From the NCBI GenBank assembly GCA_030617565.1, contig JAUWVE010000092.1:1-6068 (forward strand): a DNA stretch of 6,068 bases. The letters run 5' to 3'. Position numbers and translations under genes: made by a program. Position 1 is the stretch's first letter. Each line of letters starts with the position of its first letter. Below the pieces are notes generated by a model. That model was not told where the DNA came from and made no database searches. It saw only the letters and a list, made by a program, of their open reading frames with translations. Below are positions 1-5,769 of the stretch, piece after piece. Source of the DNA: Gammaproteobacteria bacterium. GTDB taxonomy: Bacteria; Pseudomonadota; Gammaproteobacteria; BMS3Bbin11.

Positions 1-434
1 GTTATTTCTGCATATTTTTCATATAGCTCTGTTCGTTCAGCATACAAATCATGCAAACTCTGATGTGGCTGTTTTGCCAGGCCGCGGGTGTCGAGGTTTT
101 TGATACGTTCTGCGATGATTTCGTAGGGCACTGACAGGTAGATGATTTTCGACAGGCTGCATAAATGCTGCATGGCTACTGCAGAATACACTGCGCTGCC
201 GCCCGTCGATATAACTGAATTTTTAGCCTCTATTGAAAGTATCGCCTGCTCTTCAAACCGGCGCAGCTGCATGTAGCCGTCTTTATCGACGATATTTTGC
301 AGCGTTCGCTGTTGCTGCAGACAAAGCAGATCATCGGTATCTATAAACTCAAATTGAAGAGACTTTGCCAGCAACTGCCCGACGGTACTTTTACCGGCAC
401 CGGGCATGCCGATCAGAGTGATATTTTCTTTCAT
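1..434 (-). CDS. Shikimate kinase-family P-loop kinase, partial (3' end beyond window)
   Basis: Small P-loop kinase of the shikimate kinase (AroK/AroL) family; 144 codons are visible and the C-terminus is cut by the left edge. The family averages about 170 residues, so roughly 25-30 are missing. The translation begins MKENITLIGMPGAGKST, with Walker A at residues 9-17 (Lys15). Next come the substrate-site Asp pair in DTD (32-34), an arginine in LRRFEE (57-62) where shikimate kinases have FR..E, the glycine loop STGGS (76-80), the lid arginine in DTRGLA (115-120) and ERTELYEKYA (133-142), like the family's late RxxLY motif. An in-frame TAG lies directly before the ATG, so this is the first possible start; no clear Shine-Dalgarno is seen. 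Two spots depart from standard enzymes: GGS instead of GGG, and RGLA instead of RPLL in the lid. It may be a paralogue with another small-molecule substrate, so I give no symbol. It is co-directional with plsC but separated by 193 bp. Confidence 0.85.
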   Translation of the reverse strand, partial: MKENITLIGMPGAGKSTVGQLLAKSLQFEFIDTDDLLCLQQQRTLQNIVDKDGYMQLRRFEEQAILSIEAKNSVISTGGSAVYSAVAMQHLCSLSKIIYLSVPYEIIAERIKNLDTRGLAKQPHQSLHDLYAERTELYEKYAEI

Positions 435-486
435 CTATAGTGTAAGCGTTTAGCCTTTGTCCATGTGCTTCTTGGTACAGAAAATA

Positions 487-556
487 TTGTAGGTGCGAAT
501 TCATTCGCACACAAAATTTCGTAAAGACACTTGTGCGAATCAATTCGCACCTACAA
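487..556. repeat. Inverted pair of REP-like hairpins (BIME-like) between plsC and the kinase gene
   Basis: Two copies of a GTAG-headed palindrome face each other. The first is GTAG plus GTGCGAATTCATTCGCAC at 489-510. The second, read on the minus strand, is at 554-533 with a TG instead of TC centre. A 22-nt spacer separates them, and matching TT/AA bases extend the outer inverted repeat to 487 and 556. Each copy folds alone into an 8-bp stem with a 2-nt loop, and the pair could also fold into one stem of about 24 bp. REP sequences mobilised by RAYT (TnpA-REP) transposases typically have a GTRG tetranucleotide 5' of a short palindrome, which fits. No RAYT gene is in the window. Lying after plsC, the structure could protect or end the operon transcript, but no T-run follows, so I do not call an intrinsic terminator. 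Confidence 0.85.
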
Positions 557-627
557 GCCTAATTTGTAACAGGCTGCGAGGTTATTGATTGAAGATGATT
601 ATTTATGAACAAATTGAGGTGTCTTTA

Positions 628-1374
628 TCAGGAATAGCCAAAATTTTCTTTCATGGTCTTTTTTATCCAGCTTTCTACTTTTTCATTCAGCTCACGTGCT
701 TTCAGGCCTTTTGATTCGATCAATGGCCCGATAATCACCTTGATACGCCCAGGATACTTGCGGAAACTCTCTTTCGGCCAGAATTCACCGGCATTCAGGG
801 CCACCGGAACTACCGGTGTTCCCGTCTTTACCGCCAGCAGGGCGCCGCCTGGTTCAAAAGTTGCCTGTTCACCCGGCGGCACGCGTGTACCTTCAGGGAA
901 AATAACCATGGTACGCCCCTGCTTGAGTAATGCTCCGCCCTTTTCAACCAGCTGATTCAATGCTGCTCGCGGTGTACCACGATCAATACCGACTGGTCGG
1001 GTTAAATAAAGACCCCAGCCGAATACAGGGATCACAAACAAATCTTTGTTAAACACCCATGCCGGTTGTTTGAACAAGAAGTTTGTAGCTATGGTCTCCC
1101 ACGTGGACTGGTGCTTGGGCAGGGCAATATATGGTTCTGCTGGCAGGTTCTCTTTGCCCTGTACTTCATAAGTCAGGCCACAGCATACTTTCAGCAACCA
1201 CATCTGAAATAATGCCCAGCTTCTAATCAGTGCCGAGCGATATTTATAATCAAACGGTGAAATGAGCACCAGGATAAGAAACATGATGATCAGGCTGGGC
1301 ACCATAAACAAGTAATAGAGGGATGACCTTATCCACGGCAACAGGCCATCACGATTTGTGCTTTCTTCATACAT
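628..1374 (-). CDS. plsC: 1-acyl-sn-glycerol-3-phosphate acyltransferase (PlsC/LPLAT family)
   Basis: Membrane-associated acyltransferase that adds the second acyl chain to lysophosphatidic acid, giving phosphatidic acid for phospholipid synthesis at the inner membrane. The 248-residue length is normal. A hydrophobic segment at about residues 19-38 is the likely membrane anchor. The four family motifs appear in order: KHQSTWE at 87-93 (catalytic His88), the glycerol-phosphate-binding stretch GWGLYLTRPVGIDR at 119-132, FPEGTR at 159-164 and VVPVALNAG at 188-196. The classical HX4D has Glu93 in place of Asp; I recall this H-X4-E form from many proteobacterial PlsC homologues, so it need not be a defect. 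The ATG lies three bases after the gmhB stop, and an AGGGAG within the end of gmhB sits about 10 nt upstream, pointing to co-transcription and likely coupling. It is the last gene of the glyQ operon. Acyl-donor choice cannot be read from sequence, and lysophospholipid acyltransferases with other acceptors share this fold. Confidence 0.9.
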   Translation of the reverse strand: MYEESTNRDGLLPWIRSSLYYLFMVPSLIIMFLILVLISPFDYKYRSALIRSWALFQMWLLKVCCGLTYEVQGKENLPAEPYIALPKHQSTWETIATNFLFKQPAWVFNKDLFVIPVFGWGLYLTRPVGIDRGTPRAALNQLVEKGGALLKQGRTMVIFPEGTRVPPGEQATFEPGGALLAVKTGTPVVPVALNAGEFWPKESFRKYPGRIKVIIGPLIESKGLKARELNEKVESWIKKTMKENFGYS

Positions 1375-1377
1375 TGA

Positions 1378-1971
1378 TCAGAGGCTCCCTAGTCTCTCGC
1401 GAATAGTTACATCCAGGTCACCCGCCAGCAAGGCATCGGTAAAGGATGCAAGATCCTTAAAATCTATCACTTCCTCAGGAGCAAGTGGGCTATCATCCTT
1501 TTTTAGCATTTTTAGTGTCTTCTTGCCCTTTCCTGTTTTAACTAGCACAGGCAACGCACCGACCTCCTGAGCTGCCTGCAGGTCACGCATAGAGTCGCCT
1601 ACTGCAGGGACACCACTCATTTCTATCTTCAGCCTGGCGGCGACATCACGAAACATTCCTGTAGCCGGCTTACGGCAGCTGCAGCCTTCATCAGGACCAT
1701 GTGGACAAAAAAAGACTGCCTCAATTAACCCGCCTTTTGCTCGGGTCTCATTCAGCATGTGTCGATGAATTTCATTGAGAGTGGCAAGATTAAACAGACC
1801 TCGTGCGATGCCTGACTGATTCGTTAACACTACAACACGAAAGCCATGCCGATGCAGCAGGGCTATCGCATCCAGTGATCCGGGAATGGGCTGCCATTCA
1901 TCAACAGATTTGATGAAATCATCGGAATCCTGGTTTATGACACCGTCGCGGTCTAGGATAATAGTCTTCAT
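1378..1971 (-). CDS. gmhB: D-glycero-beta-D-manno-heptose 1,7-bisphosphate 7-phosphatase
   Basis: Cytoplasmic HAD phosphatase that removes the C7 phosphate of heptose 1,7-bisphosphate, a step toward ADP-heptose for the LPS inner core. The 197-residue protein starts MKTIILDRDGVIN, where Asp7 is the expected nucleophile and Asp9 the general acid. HAD motif II is LTNQSG (49-54), the motif III lysine is Lys101 in CRKP, and the Mg-binding acidic motif is VGDSMRD (124-130, Asp126). The GmhB-type zinc site is complete: Cys89-Pro-His91, then Cys97-Ser-Cys99. This separates it from histidinol phosphatase relatives less strictly than substrate tests would, but the position between glyS and plsC supports gmhB. 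It is slightly longer than the E. coli enzyme, owing mainly to the C-terminal tail after residue 150. The start lies 20 nt after the pyrophosphohydrolase stop, with only a weak GGA upstream; plsC follows after three bases. Confidence 0.92.
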   Translation of the reverse strand: MKTIILDRDGVINQDSDDFIKSVDEWQPIPGSLDAIALLHRHGFRVVVLTNQSGIARGLFNLATLNEIHRHMLNETRAKGGLIEAVFFCPHGPDEGCSCRKPATGMFRDVAARLKIEMSGVPAVGDSMRDLQAAQEVGALPVLVKTGKGKKTLKMLKKDDSPLAPEEVIDFKDLASFTDALLAGDLDVTIRERLGSL

Positions 1972-1991
1972 GAGTTTCCGTTAGGGTATCT

Positions 1992-2342
1992 TTATTCCTG
2001 GCCTCGGAATTCAGACACCCTGATGCGTCCATCGATCATTTTTGCATTTCGCTTCATCAGTTTGTCCATTTTTTTCCAGAAGGCATCGAGTAAATCAAAA
2101 TTACCGGCAATTGCCGTCCCCATCACAAGGATCAGCAAATCCGCCGTTTCTTCAGCCATTTCTTCCATACCCTTGCCCTTGGTTACACAGGAAGACATTT
2201 CACCCAGCTCTTCGGCCATCAGCGCGATGCGGTAAACCATATCTTCACCACCGGTGCCGCTGAAATCATGCTTGTCATGAAACGACTGCACCATCGCCAG
2301 CATCTGAGCATAGGAGTCCCGGCTTGTTGTTTCTTCTGACAT
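1992..2342 (-). CDS. MazG-like nucleotide pyrophosphohydrolase (all-alpha NTP-PPase)
   Basis: Small protein of the all-alpha NTP pyrophosphohydrolase superfamily (MazG, dUTPase and HisE-like), whose members cleave NTPs or dNTPs to monophosphate plus pyrophosphate and often clear damaged nucleotides. The metal-binding signature EExxE(12-28)ExxD is complete: EELGE, then after 16 residues ETAD, followed by a hydrophobic helix LLILVMGTAI. The remainder is predicted helical and ends in a charged tail. Two ATGs are possible, at 2348 and 2342. The AAGGAG overlapping the glyS stop is one base from the first but seven from the second, so I choose 2342, giving 116 residues beginning MSEETTSRDS (118 if the upstream ATG is used). 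It sits between glyS and gmhB in a tight operon. The substrate cannot be deduced, since family members differ widely, so no symbol is given. Confidence 0.8.
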   Translation of the reverse strand: MSEETTSRDSYAQMLAMVQSFHDKHDFSGTGGEDMVYRIALMAEELGEMSSCVTKGKGMEEMAEETADLLILVMGTAIAGNFDLLDAFWKKMDKLMKRNAKMIDGRIRVSEFRGQE

Positions 2343-2348
2343 TGTCAT

Positions 2349-2357
2349 GCTCCTTTA
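2349..2357 (-). promoter_or_regulatory. Ribosome binding site that decides the pyrophosphohydrolase start
   Basis: The minus strand reads TAAAGGAGC followed by ATGACAATG. The AAGGAG core overlaps the TAA stop of glyS. It is only one base from the first ATG (2348) but seven from the second (2342), which favours the second. The overlap of stop and ribosome site suggests that ribosomes ending glyS help initiate the next gene. Confidence 0.7.
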
Positions 2358-4439
2358 TTGCAATTGCGACAAATCAGCGGTGCGCAGAAACATCTCACCC
2401 AGGCGCTGCAGCAGGGCCAGCCGATTGTTACGTAAGGCCAGGTCTTCATCCATCACCATAACTTCATCAAAGAAACCATCGACAACCGTCCGCAACGATG
2501 CCAGACGCGACAGGGCAGCTGTATAGTCACCCTGATCAAACATCGCATCTACCTCGGCAGACAGGCCAATCATTTGATCATACAGCGCACGTTCTGCCTT
2601 TTCTGTTAATAATGCCGGATCAATAACAGTTGTTTCTTCCCAGTCTGCCTTGCGCAGGATATTCTGGATTCGTTTGTTTGCCGCGGCCAGCGCAGGGGCA
2701 GCATCCAGTTGGGCAAAGGCATCAACGGCGAGTAAGCGATCATTGAAGTCTGCCGGTCGCGTTGGACGTCGATGCTTGACGCTGCTTATTTGCCGCTTGC
2801 TGTAACCCTTGTCTAAATAGTAGGCCTGCAACCGATCCAACATAAATGAGAAAATCAGCTCAACGACTTCATCCGATTTTTCATCACCGAGCTCATAGCC
2901 CGCAACAGCCAGTACCAGTAACTGGCGAAGATCAAAATCGAGTTTCAATTCGATCATTATTCTCAACACACCGAGTGCCGCACGTCTTAATGCGAAGGGA
3001 TCTTTGTCACCGCTGGGTATCTCGCCAATACTGAAGATACCGCACAGGGTATCCAGCTTGTCGGCAATGGACAACACCTGCCCGGTCGCTGTGGCTGGCA
3101 ATGAATCACCGGCAAAGCGCGGCAGATACTGCTGCTCTATGGCTTCAGCAATCTCATGTTCTTCACCCTGCTCCAGTGCATAATAACGCCCCATCACACC
3201 CTGCAGATCAGGAAACTCGGCCACCATACCGGTCAACAGATCTGCCTTGGCCAACAGCGCAGCACGCTCTGCCTTTCCGGTGTCTGCACCCAGCAATCCA
3301 GCAATCTGGCCGGCCAGTGCCTGCACCCGTATTGTACGGTCATAGACACTGCCCAGTTTGTTATGAAAAACCACTGTTTTCAGACGCTCAACCTGTGAAT
3401 CCAGCGTTTGCTTTCGATCCGTATCCCAGAAAAATCGGGCGTCTGAAAAACGTGCATTGAGTACACGCTCGTTACCCTCAACAACACTTTCCGGACGCAC
3501 GCTTTCAATATTTGAAACAAAGATGAACAGAGGCATCATCCTGCCTTTGTCATCAACCACCGGGAAGTACTTCTGATGGTCCTGCATGGCGCTGATCAGT
3601 GCCTCCTGCGGCACCTGCAGATATTCCCTGTCGAAATGTCCAAGCATTGCATTTGGCCATTCCACCAGAGCAGTGACTTCATCCAGTAAATCAGGATCAA
3701 GCAATACCTTTGCACCTTTATCACTTGCCAGCTTATTTATCTGTTCAACAATAGCAGCTTGCCGATGTTTGAAGTTAGCCATCACATATCCGTTGGCCTG
3801 TAACATATCTTCGTAGTCTGTAGCTGTTGCAAGAGACAAAATGCCGGGGTGATGAAAACGATGTCCGCTGGTCTCTCGACCTGAAGTCAGGGTCAGCAAT
3901 GATGCTTCAATAATGTTTTTTCCGTGCAGCATAAGCAGCCAGTGAACTGGACGGACAAATTCAGCATCCATATCACCCCAGCGCATACGTTTGGGTATCG
4001 GTAACTTGCGCAATGCAGCATCTACTATATCTGGCACCAGTTGACTGGCTGACAAGCCGTCCTGCTGGCTGCGAAAGACCAGCCATTCTCCCTTTTCAGT
4101 CTGCATGCGTTCAAGCTCAGACACCTCAACATCACAGGAACGGGCAAAGCCGCTTGCTGCGGGGGTAGGGTTTCCATCGCCATCGAAGGCAGCATTAACT
4201 GCAGGGCCACGGCGTTCAACGATACTATCAGCCTGCCTAACAGCCACCTCATCAACAAATATTGCCAGCCGCCTTGGGCTGGCAAACAAGCGGAAACGGG
4301 CATCCTTCGGACACAGGTTCGCATCCGAAAGGCCCTGAAGAATATGCTGACCAAAGGCATCGCTCAGCTGTTGCAGCGATTTTGGTGGCAACTCTTCTGT
4401 ACCAAGCTCAATGAGTAGTGGCTTGACCTGGCTGCTCAT
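2355..4439 (-). CDS. glyS: Glycine--tRNA ligase beta subunit
   Basis: Beta subunit of the alpha2beta2 bacterial glycyl-tRNA synthetase; it binds tRNA-Gly and is needed with GlyQ for charging. The protein is 694 residues, close to the E. coli subunit (about 690). Family landmarks run along the whole length: ELGTEELPP at 11-19, KRMRWG at 150-155, ETSGHRFHHP at 189-198, VEWPNAMLGHFD at 259-270, HQKYFPV at 288-294, NERVLNARFSDARFFWD at 323-339, KADLLTGMVAEFPDLQG at 398-414 and the HD-like stretch SIADKLDTL at 457-465 followed by SGDKDPFALRR (476-486). The C-terminal part, about 580-690, corresponds to the helical anticodon-binding region of the family. The ATG overlaps the glyQ stop (ATGA), and GGGGAG at 4448-4453 lies eight bases upstream, so translation of the two subunits is probably coupled. 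No frameshift or gap is seen. Confidence 0.97.
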   Translation of the reverse strand: MSSQVKPLLIELGTEELPPKSLQQLSDAFGQHILQGLSDANLCPKDARFRLFASPRRLAIFVDEVAVRQADSIVERRGPAVNAAFDGDGNPTPAASGFARSCDVEVSELERMQTEKGEWLVFRSQQDGLSASQLVPDIVDAALRKLPIPKRMRWGDMDAEFVRPVHWLLMLHGKNIIEASLLTLTSGRETSGHRFHHPGILSLATATDYEDMLQANGYVMANFKHRQAAIVEQINKLASDKGAKVLLDPDLLDEVTALVEWPNAMLGHFDREYLQVPQEALISAMQDHQKYFPVVDDKGRMMPLFIFVSNIESVRPESVVEGNERVLNARFSDARFFWDTDRKQTLDSQVERLKTVVFHNKLGSVYDRTIRVQALAGQIAGLLGADTGKAERAALLAKADLLTGMVAEFPDLQGVMGRYYALEQGEEHEIAEAIEQQYLPRFAGDSLPATATGQVLSIADKLDTLCGIFSIGEIPSGDKDPFALRRAALGVLRIMIELKLDFDLRQLLVLAVAGYELGDEKSDEVVELIFSFMLDRLQAYYLDKGYSKRQISSVKHRRPTRPADFNDRLLAVDAFAQLDAAPALAAANKRIQNILRKADWEETTVIDPALLTEKAERALYDQMIGLSAEVDAMFDQGDYTAALSRLASLRTVVDGFFDEVMVMDEDLALRNNRLALLQRLGEMFLRTADLSQLQ

Positions 4440-5320
4440 GCTTCCTGCTCCCCAATCTCACAACGTGGAAAGCCAAGCTCTTCACGGCGATTATAATAAG
4501 CCTGTGCCACGGCACGTGATAGATCACGTATACGTCCAATAAAGCGTGCCCGCTCAGTAACGCTGATTGCCTTACGTGCATCGAGCAGGTTAAATGTATG
4601 TGAGGCCTTCAATACAAAATCGTAGGCTGGAAGAGGCAGACTTGCATCCAGCAACTTCTGACTCTGGCGTTCAAAATCATCGAAGTGCTGGAACAGCATA
4701 GCAGTATCGGCATGCTCGAAATTGAAAGCAGAGAACTCCACCTCGTTCTGGTGATAGATGTCTCCATACTTCACTTCATCTGTCCACGCCAGCTCAAAAA
4801 CATTGTTGACCTCCTGCAGGTACATGGCAATGCGCTCCAGACCATAAGTAATCTCACCGGTAACTGGCAGGCAGTCCAGCCCTCCAACCTGCTGAAAATA
4901 GGTAAACTGGGTCACTTCCATACCATTCAACCAGACCTCCCAACCCAGCCCCCAGGCACCAAGAGTCGGAGATTCCCAGTTATCTTCAACAAAACGAATA
5001 TCGTGCTCCAGCGGATCAATACCCAGCTGCTTCAATGACTCCAGATAGAGATCCTGGATATCAATAGGAGAAGGTTTCAATACCACCTGAAACTGGTAGT
5101 AATGCTGCAAACGGTTCGGGTTTTTCCCGTATCGTCCATCAGTCGGTCGCCGCGAAGGCTGCACATAAGCCGCACGCATAGGCTCAGGCCCGATAGAATG
5201 CAGGAAAGTCGCCGGATGAAAAGTACCGGCACCCACTTCCATATCATAGGGCTGCATGAGTGCGCATCCCTGGTCTGCCCAGTACTGCTGTAATGTTAGA
5301 ATTAGCTTCTGAAAAGTCAC
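4436..5320 (-). CDS. glyQ: Glycine--tRNA ligase alpha subunit
   Basis: Catalytic alpha subunit of alpha2beta2 glycyl-tRNA synthetase, a class II enzyme that forms glycyl-adenylate in the cytoplasm and works with GlyS. The 294 residues match the family (about 300). It shows MEVGAGTFHPATFL at 27-40, the class II motif 2 region AAYVQPSRRPTDGRYG at 50-65, FVEDNWESPTLGAWGLGWE at 110-128, NGMEVTQFTYFQQVGG at 132-147, and the motif 3 helix YGLERIAMY at 159-167. HTFNLLDARKAISVTER at 241-257 is the usual C-terminal family block. The start is a GTG at 5320: no in-frame ATG lies between it and the upstream stop, and the reading TFQKLILTLQQYW aligns with the N-terminus of known GlyQ, slightly shorter than in E. 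coli. No good Shine-Dalgarno precedes it. Transcription probably starts at the extended -10 promoter about 30 nt upstream. It is the first gene of the operon and overlaps glyS by four bases. Confidence 0.96.
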   Translation of the reverse strand: MTFQKLILTLQQYWADQGCALMQPYDMEVGAGTFHPATFLHSIGPEPMRAAYVQPSRRPTDGRYGKNPNRLQHYYQFQVVLKPSPIDIQDLYLESLKQLGIDPLEHDIRFVEDNWESPTLGAWGLGWEVWLNGMEVTQFTYFQQVGGLDCLPVTGEITYGLERIAMYLQEVNNVFELAWTDEVKYGDIYHQNEVEFSAFNFEHADTAMLFQHFDDFERQSQKLLDASLPLPAYDFVLKASHTFNLLDARKAISVTERARFIGRIRDLSRAVAQAYYNRREELGFPRCEIGEQEA

Positions 5321-5353
5321 GAGTTCATTTATCTGGAAATCACAAAGTTTTGC

Positions 5354-5382
5354 ATTATATCAGTCTATTGCTGGCGCGTGGA
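5354..5382 (-). promoter_or_regulatory. Probable sigma-70 promoter of the glyQ operon (extended -10)
   Basis: On the minus strand a perfect extended -10, TGATATAAT, occupies 5362-5354. With a 17-bp spacer the -35 would be TCCACG at 5382-5377, only three of six consensus bases; the TGn extension can make up for this. An A-rich stretch including seven consecutive A (5397-5391) lies just upstream of the -35, where an UP element would sit. The start would be near 5348, leaving a leader of about 28 nt before the glyQ GTG. The rest of the 5321-5445 gap holds no gene. Confidence 0.7.
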
Positions 5383-5474
5383 GTAGGGTGTTTTTTTATT
5401 CTTGTGCTGGCGCACGGCTGGACTCATTCATTTATAATTTTCTTACTTGAATTAACCTAAGCTTTTCGCCCTTT

Positions 5475-5679
5475 ATGGGCGAGTCACTTTATCTTTGCTT
5501 GCCCAAAGAAAAGTAACCAAAAGAAAAGGCACCCGCATACTTGCCCTTCGGGTTCCCTGCGATGCTCGATCAGGCCGGCGGGATGTGAAACTCGCTGGCG
5601 CTCAGACAACACATCCCGAGACCTCCGGCTCAATCTGCGCTTCTCGGCAAGCCTGAACGGGACTTTAAGATCAAAATAA
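5475..5679 (+). pseudogene. Repeat-borne reading frame in the left arm, interrupted by one extra base
   Basis: An ATG at 5475 opens MGESLYLCLPKEK and stops at TAA 5514-5516. Removing one A from the run at 5509-5512 restores a frame continuing SNQKKRHP and staying open to TAA at 5677-5679, about 68 codons in all. The restored N-terminus resembles that encoded at the same offset in the opposite arm (MDEFISFVRTKETEPKKNRP, shared M-x-E, K-E, K-K and P positions). No ribosome site, signal peptide or known domain is seen. I think it is repeat sequence with an incidental open frame, or the remnant of a tiny gene, not a working gene. Confidence 0.35.
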
Positions 5680-5702
5680 AAAGCAGGATCGGAAGTAAGA
5701 TT

Positions 5703-5754
5703 GTAGGTCCGAATTCATTCGGACAAAACTCTGTGCGAATGAATTCGCACCTAC
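5703..5754. repeat. Inverted pair of REP-like hairpins at the centre of the palindromic element
   Basis: The left unit is GTAG plus GTCCGAATTCATTCGGAC at 5703-5724. The right unit, on the minus strand, is GTAG plus GTGCGAATTCATTCGCAC at 5754-5733. The spacer is 8 nt. The right unit is identical to the one at 489-510. The left unit differs by two substitutions, at 5709 and 5722, that face each other in its stem and so preserve base pairing. The arrangement matches the pair after plsC, but here it is flanked by the long arms. Confidence 0.85.
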
Positions 5755-5769
5755 AGAAAATTAATTACA

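Noticed and set aside
432..464. Promoter for the shikimate kinase-like gene: TGGACA with TATAGA 18 bp later
   Set aside because: The -10 would overlap the ATG, so the transcript would start inside the gene. With TACACT as -10 the spacer is only 13 bp. Neither is convincing.
487..556. Rho-independent terminator after plsC
   Set aside because: The stem is long and strong, but no T-run follows on the minus strand (ATATTTTC is too weak) and the loop is 22 nt. The GTAG-headed double hairpin is better described as a REP pair, though it might affect transcript 3' ends.
522..627. 9-bp inverted match TAAAGACAC (522-530) and GTGTCTTTA (619-627)
   Set aside because: It is exact but short, with 88 bp between the halves, and no further symmetry. 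It could be chance in an AT-rich gap.
3101..3460. Plus-strand 119-codon frame opposite glyS
   Set aside because: It lies entirely antisense to a full-length, well conserved synthetase gene and its protein is a composition artefact rich in His, Pro and Gln. Other frames opposite glyS, glyQ, gmhB and plsC are rejected for the same reason.
5321..5347. T-box or glycine riboswitch before glyQ
   Set aside because: The predicted leader is only about 28 nt, far too short for either structure.
5260..5460. Plus-strand 66-codon frame across the glyQ start and promoter
   Set aside because: It runs antisense over the glyQ start, has no recognisable domain and lies on the glyQ promoter. The hydrophobic stretch comes from T-rich DNA.
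5467..5481. CGCCC-GGGCG hairpin near the left arm end as a terminator
   Set aside because: The stem is only 5 bp, the following sequence lacks a proper T-run, and the right arm equivalent has a mismatch in the middle. No gene ends upstream on the plus strand.
487..5754. CRISPR array from the repeated GAATTCATTCGC units
   Set aside because: There are only two pairs, in inverted not direct orientation, more than 5 kb apart, without regular spacers or cas genes.
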